Assembly: GCF_002204185.1 (NCBI RefSeq)
Contig: NZ_MXPU01000025.1
Span: forward strand, 1 to 64,000
Source of the DNA: Rhizobium esperanzae
Lineage (GTDB): Bacteria; Pseudomonadota; Alphaproteobacteria; Rhizobiales; Rhizobiaceae
DNA length: 64,000 bases
Direction of reading: 5' to 3'
Position 1 is the first letter of the stretch; every line of letters starts with the position of its first letter. Positions 51,637 through 60,976 of the stretch are shown here, piece by piece. Position numbers and translations under genes: made by a program. The notes under the pieces are model-generated. The model was not told where the DNA came from. It saw nothing but the letters and a program-made list of their open reading frames with translations, and did no database searches.

Positions 51637-52653
51637 TTATTTCTTCGCCCACAGAACCTTGAAGCGCGCATTGCGGCAGGTCTCGCCGCTTTCCCTGAAT
51701 TCTGCGGCAAGAACCGGCTCATAGGGCAGGCCGCGATTGGCGACGAGCATCAGCCGGCCGCCGCCGCGAAGCGCGGTTGCGGCGGTCTTGATCATCGCCT
51801 GGCCGAGAGACGGCTCGGCGGCATGGCCCTCATGGAAGGGCGGGTTCATGATGACGAGATCGTATTTGTCCTTGACCGGCTCGCCCGCCAGATCGTGCCA
51901 GAGGAAGCGCGCAGGCGCGCTCGGGCAGTTCTCCGCCATATTGCCCCGCGCAGCCTCCAGAGCCGCGTGATTGGCCTCGTAAAGGTCAAGACGCGCCAGT
52001 CCGCGCGATCTCTTCGCCATCTCGACAGAGAGATAACCCCATCCGGCGCCGAAATCGGCGACGTCGCCGGTAAAATCCTGCGGCAGGCGCGAGGCGAGCA
52101 GCTCCGATCCGGCATCGATCCGGTCATGCGAGAACATGCCGGCTGTCGCAAGGAAGCGGTCGTCGACCCGCACCGGCGCTTTTGCCAGCTTGGTGACGAT
52201 CTCGCCGGCATCTGCCGGCCGGCCAAACCAGAAGGCGACGCCGTGATATTTCGGCATATGATCGATGGCGAGGCCGAACCCTTCCAGGCGCTTGCGCAGC
52301 GGCTGGATGCCGTCTTCCTTCGCCCCGGCAACGACGATCAGGCCGCCCGCCCGCGTGCGGGCGAGCGCCGCGGCCAGATTGGCTTCGTTCTCGCCCTTAT
52401 GCTTGGTGCACAGCACGAGGGCCGCGTCATAATCCTCGCCGTCGATCTCCGGCTTGGCGTCGATTCGCTGCGCCAGCAGCTGCCGGTAGAGCGGCCGGAA
52501 ACCCTGGACGGCGCTGAGCGAGGCGGCAAAGCCTTCGGGCAGCTGAAAGCCTGCCTCGGCGCCGAGAAAGAGCACACGCTCGCCCTCGCCGGGCGCCTCG
52601 ACTGTGCCGCTGGCAAAAGGATGGAACAGGGTCTTCAGCGTCTCGCGGCTCAT
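51637..52653 (-). CDS. RsmC-like class I methyltransferase
   Basis: A 338-residue protein with a two-half architecture like RsmC/RlmG. The C-terminal SAM domain has VADFGAGWGYLSVEMA near 198-213 and the catalytic NPPFHEGH at 270-277, the motif of base amine (m2G) methyltransferases. The N-terminal half is the degenerate RsmC duplicate. It probably modifies guanine in 16S rRNA, though other RNA targets cannot be excluded. ATG 52653 has only a weak site (GAGAC). It lies 129 bp after pnp on the same strand, with a palindromic repeat between. Confidence 0.8.
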   Translation of the reverse strand: MSRETLKTLFHPFASGTVEAPGEGERVLFLGAEAGFQLPEGFAASLSAVQGFRPLYRQLLAQRIDAKPEIDGEDYDAALVLCTKHKGENEANLAAALARTRAGGLIVVAGAKEDGIQPLRKRLEGFGLAIDHMPKYHGVAFWFGRPADAGEIVTKLAKAPVRVDDRFLATAGMFSHDRIDAGSELLASRLPQDFTGDVADFGAGWGYLSVEMAKRSRGLARLDLYEANHAALEAARGNMAENCPSAPARFLWHDLAGEPVKDKYDLVIMNPPFHEGHAAEPSLGQAMIKTAATALRGGGRLMLVANRGLPYEPVLAAEFRESGETCRNARFKVLWAKK

Positions 52654-52671
52654 GGGTCTCGTCTCGTTAAA

Positions 52672-52722
52672 GCATGTCGCGCAAAATTGTGCAGCGGTTT
52701 TGCGTCCACGACATGCGCAAAA
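52672..52722. repeat. REP/RIME-like palindromic element
   Basis: GCATGTCG at 52672-52679 is inverted at 52709-52716 (CGACATGC), and inside it CGCAAAA at 52679-52685 is inverted at 52698-52704 (TTTTGCG). The GCGCAAAA unit recurs at the right end. It lies between pnp and the methyltransferase gene and is a different type from the element at 22192. Confidence 0.7.
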
Positions 52723-52782
52723 CGGGATACAAAAAGGGCGCGGAAGATTCCCGCGCCCGGAATTCAATCTGGGAAACGCGGC

Positions 52783-54921
52783 TTATTCGGCCGCTTCTTC
52801 CTTCTTCTTCTCGTTCGCGATCTCCTGGCCGGTGGCCTGGTCGACGACCTTCATCGACAGGCGAACCTTACCGCGTTCGTCGAAACCGAGCAGCTTGACC
52901 CAGACCTTGTCGCCTTCCTTGACGACGTCCTGCGTCTTGGCGACGCGCTCGGCAGCGAGCTGCGAGATATGAACGAGGCCGTCGCGGGCGCCGAAGAAGT
53001 TGACGAAGGCGCCGAAGTCGGCGGTCTTGACAACAGTGCCTTCGTAGATCTGGCCGATTTCAGGCTCGGCAACGATCGAGTGTATCCACTTGCGAGCCGC
53101 TTCGATTTCTTTGCCGGAAGAGGAGGCGATCTTGACGGTGCCGTCGTCCTCGATGTTGATCTTCGCGCCGGTCTTTTCGACGATTTCGCGGATGACCTTG
53201 CCGCCGGAACCGATGACTTCGCGGATCTTGTCGACCGGGATGTTCATCACTTCGATGCGCGGAGCGAATTCGCCGAGCTGGCCGCGGCTTTCGGTGATGG
53301 CCTTGGCCATTTCACCGAGGATATGGGCGCGACCGCCCTTGGCCTGGCCGAGAGCAACCTTCATGATTTCTTCGGTGATGCCGGCGATCTTGATGTCCAT
53401 CTGCAGCGAAGTGATGCCATCGGCCGTACCGGCAACCTTGAAGTCCATGTCACCGAGGTGGTCTTCGTCACCGAGAATGTCGGAGAGGACGGCGAAGCGA
53501 TCGCCTTCGAGGATCAGGCCCATGGCGATGCCGGCAACCGGCTTCGCCAGCGGGACGCCTGCATCCATCAGCGCCAGCGACGTGCCGCAGACGGTTGCCA
53601 TCGAGGACGAGCCGTTGGATTCGGTGATCTCGGAAACGACGCGCAACGTGTAGGGGAACTGCTCCGCCGACGGCAGCATCGGACGGATCGCACGCCATGC
53701 CAGCTTGCCGTGACCGATCTCGCGGCGACCCGGGGAACCCATGCGGCCGGTCTCACCAACCGAGAAGGGGGGGAAGTTGTAATGGAGCAGGAAGCGCTCC
53801 TTGTACATGCCGGTCAGGCTGTCGACATACTGCTCGTCTTCACCGGTGCCGAGCGTGGCCACCACGATCGCCTGCGTTTCGCCGCGCGTGAAGAGCGCCG
53901 AACCGTGCGTGCGCGGCAGAAGGCCGACTTCCGAAACGATCGGACGAACGGTTTCAAGGTCGCGGCCGTCGATGCGGCTCTTGGTGTCGAGGATGTTCCA
54001 GCGAACGATCTTGGCCTGCAGGTGCTTGAAGATCGCGCCGACTTCTTCGGCCGTATACTTGGCTTCGCCTTCCTCGGGGAGGAAATGCGCCTTGACCTTT
54101 GCCTTGACGGCGTCGACGGCGGCGTAGCGGTCGGCCTTCTGGGTGATCTTGTAAGCTTCGCGCAGTTCTGCTTCGAAATGCTTCAGCATCTCGCCTTCGA
54201 GCTCGGAATAGTCTTCCGGCTGGAAGTCGCGGGGCTCCTTGGCAGCGACTTCGGCGAGCTTGATGATTGCGTCGAGAACCGGCTGAAAGCCCTTGTGGCC
54301 GAACATGACGGCGCCGAGCATGACGTCTTCGGGCAGTTCCTTGGCTTCGGACTCGACCATCAGCACGGCGTCGTAGGTGCCGGCGACGACGAGGTCGAGG
54401 CTCGACTCATCCATCTCGTCGAGATGCGGGTTGAGAACATATTCGCCATTGATGTAGCCGACGCGTGCGCCACCGACCGGGCCCATGAAGGGAACGCCGG
54501 AAAGCGTCAGCGCCGCCGAAGAGGCGATCATGGACAGGATGTCGGGATTGTTTTCAAGGTCGTGCTGGACGACGGTGACGACGACCTGCGTGTCGTTCTT
54601 GTAGCCTTCGGGGAAGAGCGGGCGGATCGGGCGGTCGATCAGGCGGGAAACGAGCGTTTCGTTCTCGCTCGGACGGCCTTCGCGCTTGAAATAGCCGCCG
54701 GGGATCTTGCCGGCTGCGTAGGTCTTTTCCTGGTAGTTGACGGTGAGCGGAAAGAAGTCCTGGCCGGGCTTCGGCGCCTTCGCCGAAACGACAGTGGCAA
54801 GAACGACGGTCTCACCGTAGGTGGCGAGAACCGCGCCGTCGGCCTGACGGGCGATCTTGCCGGTTTCGAGCTTCAGCGGGCGGCCGGCCCACTCGATTTC
54901 CACTGTGTGTGTATCAAACAT
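52783..54921 (-). CDS. pnp: Polyribonucleotide nucleotidyltransferase (PNPase)
   Basis: A 712-residue phosphorolytic 3'-5' exoribonuclease. Two RNase PH domains are visible (SKAPKPGQDFFPLTVNYQEK near 50 and LPRTHGSALFTRGETQAIVV in the middle), with an alpha-helical linker; the catalytic DILGDEDHLGDMDFKVAGT is near 485. A KH domain (VIGSGGKVIREIVEKTG) and an S1 domain (IYEGTVVKTADFGAFVNFFG) follow, and the acidic tail ends EEAAE. It works in RNA decay and processing. ATG 54921 follows AAGGACA. rpsO precedes it, as in most Proteobacteria. Confidence 0.97.
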   Translation of the reverse strand: MFDTHTVEIEWAGRPLKLETGKIARQADGAVLATYGETVVLATVVSAKAPKPGQDFFPLTVNYQEKTYAAGKIPGGYFKREGRPSENETLVSRLIDRPIRPLFPEGYKNDTQVVVTVVQHDLENNPDILSMIASSAALTLSGVPFMGPVGGARVGYINGEYVLNPHLDEMDESSLDLVVAGTYDAVLMVESEAKELPEDVMLGAVMFGHKGFQPVLDAIIKLAEVAAKEPRDFQPEDYSELEGEMLKHFEAELREAYKITQKADRYAAVDAVKAKVKAHFLPEEGEAKYTAEEVGAIFKHLQAKIVRWNILDTKSRIDGRDLETVRPIVSEVGLLPRTHGSALFTRGETQAIVVATLGTGEDEQYVDSLTGMYKERFLLHYNFPPFSVGETGRMGSPGRREIGHGKLAWRAIRPMLPSAEQFPYTLRVVSEITESNGSSSMATVCGTSLALMDAGVPLAKPVAGIAMGLILEGDRFAVLSDILGDEDHLGDMDFKVAGTADGITSLQMDIKIAGITEEIMKVALGQAKGGRAHILGEMAKAITESRGQLGEFAPRIEVMNIPVDKIREVIGSGGKVIREIVEKTGAKINIEDDGTVKIASSSGKEIEAARKWIHSIVAEPEIGQIYEGTVVKTADFGAFVNFFGARDGLVHISQLAAERVAKTQDVVKEGDKVWVKLLGFDERGKVRLSMKVVDQATGQEIANEKKKEEAAE

Positions 54922-55271
54922 AATCTTGTCCTTCAATGCGGGAGCACGCGCCATTGCCGATATCAGGGCGCAGCGCACAGTCGACCGCAATCAATGTGAC
55001 GTATCACGGGCAAGACAACGGGAGGCTTTTCATCGGCAGTTTCCCGAACTTGAGAGTTCCTGAGAAACTTGGGCCAAAGCCTTGGAGAGCTTTGGCCGAA
55101 AGCATCCGGCAATCCTGCCCCATGACAGGTCAGCGGTTGGTTTGGCAGAACCGGCCCATCCGGGCCTGCCGGTCGTTCCACCGCTTGAGATAGGGCGCGG
55201 CCGGAACATTTCATCGGAACATCGTCCCGAAACAGATCCGGCGGACGCTTAAAAGCGCCCGCCGGACAATC
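54922..55271. other. Long rpsO-pnp spacer, pnp leader region
   Basis: These 350 bp between rpsO and pnp contain no gene. Near the pnp end, GGCCAAAGC at 55072-55080 and GCTTTGGCC at 55089-55097 form a perfect 9-bp stem. In E. coli a double-stranded pnp leader is cut by RNase III and used for PNPase autocontrol; a similar role here is inference. Confidence 0.45.
55237..55266 (-). terminator. Hairpin directly after rpsO
   Basis: TCCGGCGGACGCTT at 55237-55250 pairs with AAGCGCCCGCCGGA at 55253-55266 with one mismatch. It lies 5 bp past the rpsO stop on the minus strand. No strong T-run follows, so it may act as a partial terminator or RNA-processing site between rpsO and pnp. Confidence 0.6.
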
Positions 55272-55541
55272 TTAGCGGCGGATACCCAGGCTGTTGATCA
55301 GCTTGGAATAGCGGCCTTCATCCTTCTTCTTGAGATAATCAAGAAGCGAGCGGCGGCTCGAAACCATCGTCAGCAGGCCACGGCGGGAATGGTTATCCTT
55401 CTTGTGGTCCTTGAAGTGTTCGGTCAGGTTATTGATGCGCTCGGTCAGGATCGCGACCTGTACTTCCGGAGAACCGGTATCGCCTTCGGCGGTTGCGTAT
55501 TCCTTGATCAGCGCAGCCTTGCGCTCAGCAGTGATCGACAT
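55272..55541 (-). CDS. rpsO: 30S ribosomal protein S15
   Basis: An 89-residue primary 16S rRNA-binding protein. SITAERKAALIKEYA, GDTGSPEVQVAILTERINNL, HFKDHKKDNHSRRGLL and the C-terminal YSKLINSLGIRR are diagnostic. Length equals the family standard of 88-89. AAGGA seven bases before ATG 55541 supports the start. pnp follows in the same direction. Confidence 0.98.
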   Translation of the reverse strand: MSITAERKAALIKEYATAEGDTGSPEVQVAILTERINNLTEHFKDHKKDNHSRRGLLTMVSSRRSLLDYLKKKDEGRYSKLINSLGIRR

Positions 55542-55691
55542 CGGATGGTCCTTTCTATGAGAGGAGAAGAAGTCGCCAAAAGCCGGGATGCCGTCCAGCT
55601 TTGGCCGCGAATGCAATCGGGCGCACCCGATGCTGGCGCTGCCTATAAACCAAATAAGCAGCGATGGAAAGAGGGAGCGCCGCAGCAGTGT

Positions 55692-56543
55692 TCAGCGGCC
55701 CATCACGGCGCCCCGGATCATCGCATTATAGCCTGCAGGATCCTGCAGCATGGCGAAATGGCTGGCGTCTTTCAGGATGACGAGCTTTGCCCCCGGAATT
55801 TCATTCGCCATCATCTCCGTATGATCGAGCTTGACGGCCTCATCATGATCACCGATGGCAAGCGTGACCGGCAGCGTGATCTTGCCAAGCTCCGTCGCCG
55901 TCCAGTTCGGCTGCGTCGCCCACATCTGCGAAATCTGGTTGACGAAGGCCTCGTATTCGTTGGGTGTCGGCGACAGCTTCCGGTATTGTTCTCCGGCGAC
56001 GGTGATGTAGTCGTTGAAGGTCTTGTTGCTCAAGACGTCGGGCTTGACGCCGTCGGTGGTGACATTGGCCGCCTGGGCAATGACCCGCGTCAGCTTTTCC
56101 GGATATCTCATCGCCATGTCGATGCCGATGATGCCGCCGTCCGACCATCCGACGAGCGTCACCTTGTCGATCTTCAGATAATCGAGAAGGGCGACATAGT
56201 CCGATGTCATAAGATCGTAGCCGAAGGGCTGCTGGCTGCGGGTCGAGCGTCCGTGACCCCGGCTGTCGGCAACGATGACCAGATGATCCCTGGCGAATTC
56301 GGCGATCTGGTGACCCCAGACGCCGGTATTGCCGAGTCCGCCATGGATGAAGAGGATCGGATCACCTTCACCATATTCGGCATAATACATCTTGATGTCG
56401 TTCACATCAGCCATGCCGCTCACCTTCGGCGTCGGCATGGCAGGAAAGGCCGGAAGCTCGGCCCAGCGCTCGGCAGATCGAGCGCCGGCGACGGTCAGGA
56501 ATAGCGAAAAGAACGTCAGCATTCCAATTGCGATTGCGCGCAT
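55692..56543 (-). CDS. Exported alpha/beta hydrolase
   Basis: A 283-residue hydrolase with an N-terminal signal peptide (AIAIGMLTFFSLFLTVAGARSA, about 3-24). The nucleophile elbow GWSDGG holds Ser134; the acid is probably Asp in AIGDHDEAV near 235 and the catalytic His is in DASHFAML near 263. FIHGGLGNTGVWG and ADSRGHGRS are typical oxyanion-hole and strand segments. It interrupts the truB-rpsO order, 78 bp after truB. The substrate is unknown; esterase or haloperoxidase-like relatives are common. Confidence 0.82.
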   Translation of the reverse strand: MRAIAIGMLTFFSLFLTVAGARSAERWAELPAFPAMPTPKVSGMADVNDIKMYYAEYGEGDPILFIHGGLGNTGVWGHQIAEFARDHLVIVADSRGHGRSTRSQQPFGYDLMTSDYVALLDYLKIDKVTLVGWSDGGIIGIDMAMRYPEKLTRVIAQAANVTTDGVKPDVLSNKTFNDYITVAGEQYRKLSPTPNEYEAFVNQISQMWATQPNWTATELGKITLPVTLAIGDHDEAVKLDHTEMMANEIPGAKLVILKDASHFAMLQDPAGYNAMIRGAVMGR

Positions 56544-56621
56544 AATTTTCCTCTCAGGCCGCTATGGTCCGAAAGGAAGATATCGCATCGCCATCGCATG
56601 ACAATCGTCAGCTGTGCAGAC

Positions 56622-57554
56622 TTAGGCGAAAACCCGCTTTGGGCGAAATTCGCCCTGGCCGATCTCACCGATCGCGATCAGCCGGCCACGGGCCGTCGCA
56701 TAGGCTTCGCTTTCGGCAATCGGCGCATCGCGGCCGCGCACCAGGATCGGATTGCCCATCTTCAGCCGGTGCGCCTGGTCGTCGTTGATGACGAGATGGG
56801 GCAGGGCCGACAATGCTTCGCAGGTGTCGATCAGCAGCGCATCGAGGGCGGCGAGCCGCTCATCCATATCCTCGATCGATTCCAGCGCCACGAGGTTTGC
56901 GAGCGGCACCATGGCCTCTTCCGAAAAGGGCGCGACGAAGGTGCGCCGCAGCCCGGATATATGGCCGTAGCAGCCGAGATCACGGCCGAAATCGCGGGCG
57001 AGCGCTCTGACATAGGTGCCCTTGCCGCATTCCACTTCGAAATGTGCGGTATTGGCGTCCGGGCAGGCAAGCAGGGTCAGCCGGAAGATCTCCACCTCGC
57101 GCGAGGGGATCTCGACGGCTTCCCCGTCGCGCGCCAGGTCGTATGCGCGTTCACCCGCTATCTTGATGGCGGAAAACTGCGGCGGCACCTGGCTGATCGT
57201 GCCGATATATTTTGGCAGGATGTCGCGGATCTGCTGTTCGGTCGGACGCTTGTCGGATGTCTGCGTGACCTCGCCTTCGAGGTCGTCGGTCGCGCGCTCC
57301 TCTCCCCAGCTTACCGTGAATTCATAGATCTTGCGGCCGTCCATTACATAGGGAACGGTCTTGGTCGCATCGCCGAGCGCGATCGGCAGCATGCCGGAGG
57401 CCAGCGGATCGAGCGTGCCGGCATGGCCGGCCTTCTGCGCCTTGTAGAGCCACTTGATCTTGGAAACGGCTTCCGTCGAGCCGAAATCCACCGGCTTGTC
57501 GAGAATCAGCCAGCCGGAAATCGGCCGCCCCTTGGGTTTGCGTGGTTTGGACAT
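56622..57554 (-). CDS. truB: tRNA pseudouridine-55 synthase
   Basis: A 310-residue enzyme that converts U55 in the tRNA T-loop to pseudouridine. N-terminal GWLILDKPVDFGSTEAVSKI is typical, and the catalytic Asp49 lies in AGHAGTLDPLASGMLPIALG. VRALARDFGRDLGCYGHISG near 195-214 is the conserved KGTYxR-type segment (GKGTYVRAL). It is 12 bp after rbfA in the same direction and belongs to the nusA-infB operon. Confidence 0.95.
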   Translation of the reverse strand: MSKPRKPKGRPISGWLILDKPVDFGSTEAVSKIKWLYKAQKAGHAGTLDPLASGMLPIALGDATKTVPYVMDGRKIYEFTVSWGEERATDDLEGEVTQTSDKRPTEQQIRDILPKYIGTISQVPPQFSAIKIAGERAYDLARDGEAVEIPSREVEIFRLTLLACPDANTAHFEVECGKGTYVRALARDFGRDLGCYGHISGLRRTFVAPFSEEAMVPLANLVALESIEDMDERLAALDALLIDTCEALSALPHLVINDDQAHRLKMGNPILVRGRDAPIAESEAYATARGRLIAIGEIGQGEFRPKRVFA

Positions 57555-57566
57555 CAGTCTCTTCTG

Positions 57567-57971
57567 TTATTTTTCGTCGCTATCGCCGTCGAGGTCGCGG
57601 CTCACTTCGGGCGAGCGCAAGAGCTCGTCGATTTTCTTGTAATTGTCGAAGCTGGTATCGTCGCGGAAGCGCACTTCCGGCATATATTTCATCTGCCGAA
57701 GCTGCGGTCCGAGGCGGCCGCGGATGAACTTCGCATGGCGGTTCAACGCCTCGATGACGATGCTGTGGTCGGAAACGCCGAGCGGCGTGACATAAGCCGT
57801 CGCGATCTTGAGATCGGGCGACATGCGCACTTCGGAGATCGAAATCACGGTTGCTTCGATGATGTCGTCGCGCACTTCGCCGCGCTGCAGCACCTGGGTG
57901 ATCGCGGCGCGGACCTGTTCGCCAACGCGCAGCATGCGCTGCGACGGCGCGGAGGATGTTGGTCTGGTCAT
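57567..57971 (-). CDS. rbfA: Ribosome-binding factor A
   Basis: A 134-residue late 30S maturation and cold-adaptation factor with a KH-type fold. SAPSQRMLRVGEQVRAAITQ near 7-26 and the AxG-kink equivalent LGPQLRQMKYMPEVRFRDDT near 92-111 are conserved. The acidic tail DLDGDSDEK follows. It lies between infB and truB. The ribosome site is not strong (GAGATAACA before ATG 57971). Confidence 0.93.
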   Translation of the reverse strand: MTRPTSSAPSQRMLRVGEQVRAAITQVLQRGEVRDDIIEATVISISEVRMSPDLKIATAYVTPLGVSDHSIVIEALNRHAKFIRGRLGPQLRQMKYMPEVRFRDDTSFDNYKKIDELLRSPEVSRDLDGDSDEK

Positions 57972-58065
57972 TGTTATCTCTGTTTGCCGATGCGGCTGGG
58001 AATCGAACCCGTCAAAGGAGAGCGTCCATGACTCTTTTGGTCGAAAAGGTCAAGCCGGCAGGTAG

Positions 58066-58097
58066 AAAAGCCACCCGCCGGAGAGCGGATGGCTTTT
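58066..58097 (-). terminator. Hairpin after infB
   Basis: Read on the minus strand, AAAAGCCATCC and GGGTGGCTTTT form an 11-bp stem with one G-U pair and a 10-base loop, ending in TTTT. It may attenuate transcription between infB and rbfA. Confidence 0.7.
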
Positions 58098-58120
58098 GTC
58101 AAGCGACTGAACGCCGAGGA

Positions 58121-60874
58121 TTAGAGCGTGCGCGTAATATGTTCGACGCGGAAGCACTCGATGACGTCGCCGACGCGCATGTCTTCGTAATTTTCGAAGG
58201 CCATGCCACACTCCTGGCCCATCGGCACTTCGGAGACTTCGTCCTTGAAGCGCTTGAGGGTCTTGAGCTTGCCTTCGTGAACGACGACGTCGTTGCGGAT
58301 GAGGCGCACACCCGCCCCGCGCTCGACCTTGCCTTCGACGACGCGGCAACCGGCCACCTTGCCGACCTTGGTGATGTTGAACACCTCCAGGATTTCGGCA
58401 TTGCCGATGAAGGTCTCGCGCCGTTCCGGCGACAGGAGGCCCGACATCGCTGCCTTCACGTCATCCACGAGGTCGTAGATGATGTTGTAGTAGCGGATCT
58501 CGATGCCCTGTCGTTCGGCGAACTGGCGCGCCTGCGCATTGGCGCGAACGTTGAAGCCGATGATGGCCGCGTTCGAGGCTTCGGCGAGCGAAATATCCGA
58601 CTCGGTGATGCCGCCTGCGCCCGAATGGACGATGCGGGCACGGACCTCGTCCGTGCCGAGCTTTTCCAGCGCGCCGGCAATCGCTTCGATCGAGCCCTGG
58701 ACGTCGCCCTTGATGACGAGCGGGAACTCCTTGATGCCGGTGCTCTGCATCTGCGTCATCATCTGTTCCAGCGAACCGCGCTGGCCCGACTGGCGGGCAG
58801 CCGCCTTGTCGCGGGCAAGACGCTGGCGGTATTCCGAGATTTCGCGGGCGCGGCTCTCGCTCTCGACCACCGCGAACTTGTCACCCGCCTGCGGCGTGCC
58901 GGAAAGGCCAAGCACTTCGACGGGCATCGCCGGCGGCGCGTCCTTCATATGCTCGCCCTTGTCGTTGACGAGGGCGCGCACACGGCCCCAGACGTCGCCT
59001 GCGACGATGATCTGGCCCGGCTTCAGCGTACCGTTCTGAACGAGAACCGTGGCAACCGAGCCGCGGCCGCGGTCGAGCTGGGCTTCGATGACGGTACCTT
59101 CTGCGGTGCGGTTCGGATTGGCCTTGAGGTCAAGGATTTCCGCCTGCAGCAGAACGGCTTCGAGCAGCTTGTCGAGGTTTTTGCCTGTCTTAGCCGACAC
59201 TTCGACATCAAGCGTTTCACCACCCATCGATTCGACGAAGACTTCGTGCTGTAGAAGCTGGTTGCGCACCTTCTGCGGATCGGCTTCGTGCTTGTCGATC
59301 TTGTTGATCGCCACAATGATCGGAACACCGGCTGCCTTGGCGTGATTGATCGATTCGATCGTCTGCGGCATGACGCTGTCGTCGGCTGCCACGACCAGGA
59401 TCGCGATGTCGGTCGCCTGCGCGCCGCGGGCACGCATCGCCGTGAAGGCGGCGTGGCCGGGGGTGTCGATGAAGGTGATCTTCTGGCCGTTCTGCTCCAC
59501 CTGATAGGCGCCGATATGCTGGGTGATGCCGCCCGCTTCGCCCGCAACAACGTTGGCATGGCGAATGGCGTCGAGCAGCGAGGTCTTGCCGTGGTCGACG
59601 TGGCCCATGATGGTGACGACGGGCGGACGCGAAACGCGGTCACCTTCGACGTCGGCGATGTCGAAGATGCCGAGTTCGACGTCGGATTCAGACACACGCT
59701 TGACGGTATGACCGAATTCGCCGGCGATGAGCTCGGCAAGGTCGGCGTCGATGACGTCGCCCGGCTTCATCATCTGGCCTTCCTTCATCAGGTACTTGAT
59801 GACATCGACGGCGCGTTCGGACATGCGCTGCGACAGTTCCTGAATGGTGATGGTCTCCGGCAGGACGACTTCGCGGGAAATCTTCTCGCGAGTCTCCTGC
59901 ATTTGGCTGCGGCGGAACTTCTCCTGCCGGCGGCGCATCGCCGAAAGCGAACGGCTGCGGCCGGCGTCCTCGCCGTCCACATCGGCAGTGGTGATCGTCA
60001 GCTTGCCGCGGCGGCGCTCCTCATCCGTTTTCGGACGGGTCGTCACCGGCTTTGCGGGTTCGGGGCGAACGACGCGGCCGCGCGCCGGACCGCCGCGCGA
60101 AGCGCCACGATCGTCCTCGTCGCCGTCATTGCGACGGCCCCGAACGCCAGCCGGCGCGCCGGGCGCCGGGCGAGCGGCTGCTCCGTCGGCATCGGGCCGG
60201 CGTGCTGCCGGCGCGGGTGCTGCCGGGCGCGGCGTCGTGTTCGGGCGAGCCTCGGCCGTAGCGGGTGCCGGCGCTGCCGCAGTGGCAGCCGGTTCGGCGG
60301 CAGCAGCGGCGGCGGCTTCGGCCTGCCCGGCTGCCTCTTCGACGGCTCGGCGTGCGGCTTCCTCCGCCTCGGCTGCCTTGCGGACAGCCTCTTCGGCGGC
60401 ACGGCGCTTTTCTTCCTCGGCGCGGCGGATCGCATCCTGGGCGTCACGCGCCTGGGATTCGGCGAGCGCACGGCGGCGCGCATCCATTTCCTCAGGCGAC
60501 AGATGGTTCAGCACGACAGGGCGCGGGCGATCGTTCGGACGCGGCTGCTGATAGGACTGCTGCGGACGCTGGTTGCCTTGGCCGCCGCCGGGCTGGTGAA
60601 TCCGCGGAGCCGGTGTCGACTGCTGCGGACGCGCCTGAGCAGGTGCCGGCGCCGGTTCGGCTGCGCGAATCGGGGTTGCGGGTGCCGCAGGCGTGATCGG
60701 CTTTTCGTCTTCCGGGCGCATCGGGCGCCGCTTGCGGGTCTCGACCACGACCGCCTTGGTGCGACCCCGACCCATATCCTGGCGAACGGTACCCTGGCTC
60801 ATCCCCGATGGTTTCAGGGTGAGCGTCTTCTTGCCCGTTACGCTGAGTGTCTTGTCGTCGTTACTATCGGTCAT
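58121..60874 (-). CDS. infB: Translation initiation factor IF-2
   Basis: A 917-residue GTPase that brings fMet-tRNA to the 30S subunit. The first 330 residues are an Ala/Pro/Glu/Arg-rich, partly coiled extension with repeated EEAxRKAxExEAARR-type segments. The core follows: GHVDHGKTS near 420, DTPGHAAF near 468 and NKIDKHEA near 522, then domains II-IV ending EVFNITKVGKVAGCRVVEG and ...FRVEHITRTL. The N-terminal sequence SGMSQGTVRQDMGRGRTKAVVV is typical of Rhizobiales. AAGGAACGGG precedes ATG 60874. Confidence 0.97.
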   Translation of the reverse strand: MTDSNDDKTLSVTGKKTLTLKPSGMSQGTVRQDMGRGRTKAVVVETRKRRPMRPEDEKPITPAAPATPIRAAEPAPAPAQARPQQSTPAPRIHQPGGGQGNQRPQQSYQQPRPNDRPRPVVLNHLSPEEMDARRRALAESQARDAQDAIRRAEEEKRRAAEEAVRKAAEAEEAARRAVEEAAGQAEAAAAAAAEPAATAAAPAPATAEARPNTTPRPAAPAPAARRPDADGAAARPAPGAPAGVRGRRNDGDEDDRGASRGGPARGRVVRPEPAKPVTTRPKTDEERRRGKLTITTADVDGEDAGRSRSLSAMRRRQEKFRRSQMQETREKISREVVLPETITIQELSQRMSERAVDVIKYLMKEGQMMKPGDVIDADLAELIAGEFGHTVKRVSESDVELGIFDIADVEGDRVSRPPVVTIMGHVDHGKTSLLDAIRHANVVAGEAGGITQHIGAYQVEQNGQKITFIDTPGHAAFTAMRARGAQATDIAILVVAADDSVMPQTIESINHAKAAGVPIIVAINKIDKHEADPQKVRNQLLQHEVFVESMGGETLDVEVSAKTGKNLDKLLEAVLLQAEILDLKANPNRTAEGTVIEAQLDRGRGSVATVLVQNGTLKPGQIIVAGDVWGRVRALVNDKGEHMKDAPPAMPVEVLGLSGTPQAGDKFAVVESESRAREISEYRQRLARDKAAARQSGQRGSLEQMMTQMQSTGIKEFPLVIKGDVQGSIEAIAGALEKLGTDEVRARIVHSGAGGITESDISLAEASNAAIIGFNVRANAQARQFAERQGIEIRYYNIIYDLVDDVKAAMSGLLSPERRETFIGNAEILEVFNITKVGKVAGCRVVEGKVERGAGVRLIRNDVVVHEGKLKTLKRFKDEVSEVPMGQECGMAFENYEDMRVGDVIECFRVEHITRTL

Positions 60875-60976
60875 TCGTTCCCGTTCCTTCGGACAGGGAG
60901 CGATGACTAGATCAGACCCTGTCGTTCAAATACTGTCGATCAATGAGAATGAGACCGGCCGATGCCGGTGACCGCC

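Noticed and set aside
51823..54999. A 1058-residue open frame on the plus strand opposite the methyltransferase and pnp genes
   Set aside because: It is the complement of well-supported genes (pnp and the RsmC-like gene); its sequence has no domain motifs, and long antisense frames are common with GC-rich codon usage.
57990..58020. tRNA T-arm-like sequence (GGGTTCGATTCCC on the minus strand) between rbfA and infB
   Set aside because: Neither the acceptor nor the D and anticodon arms can be built around it, so it is not a tRNA gene.
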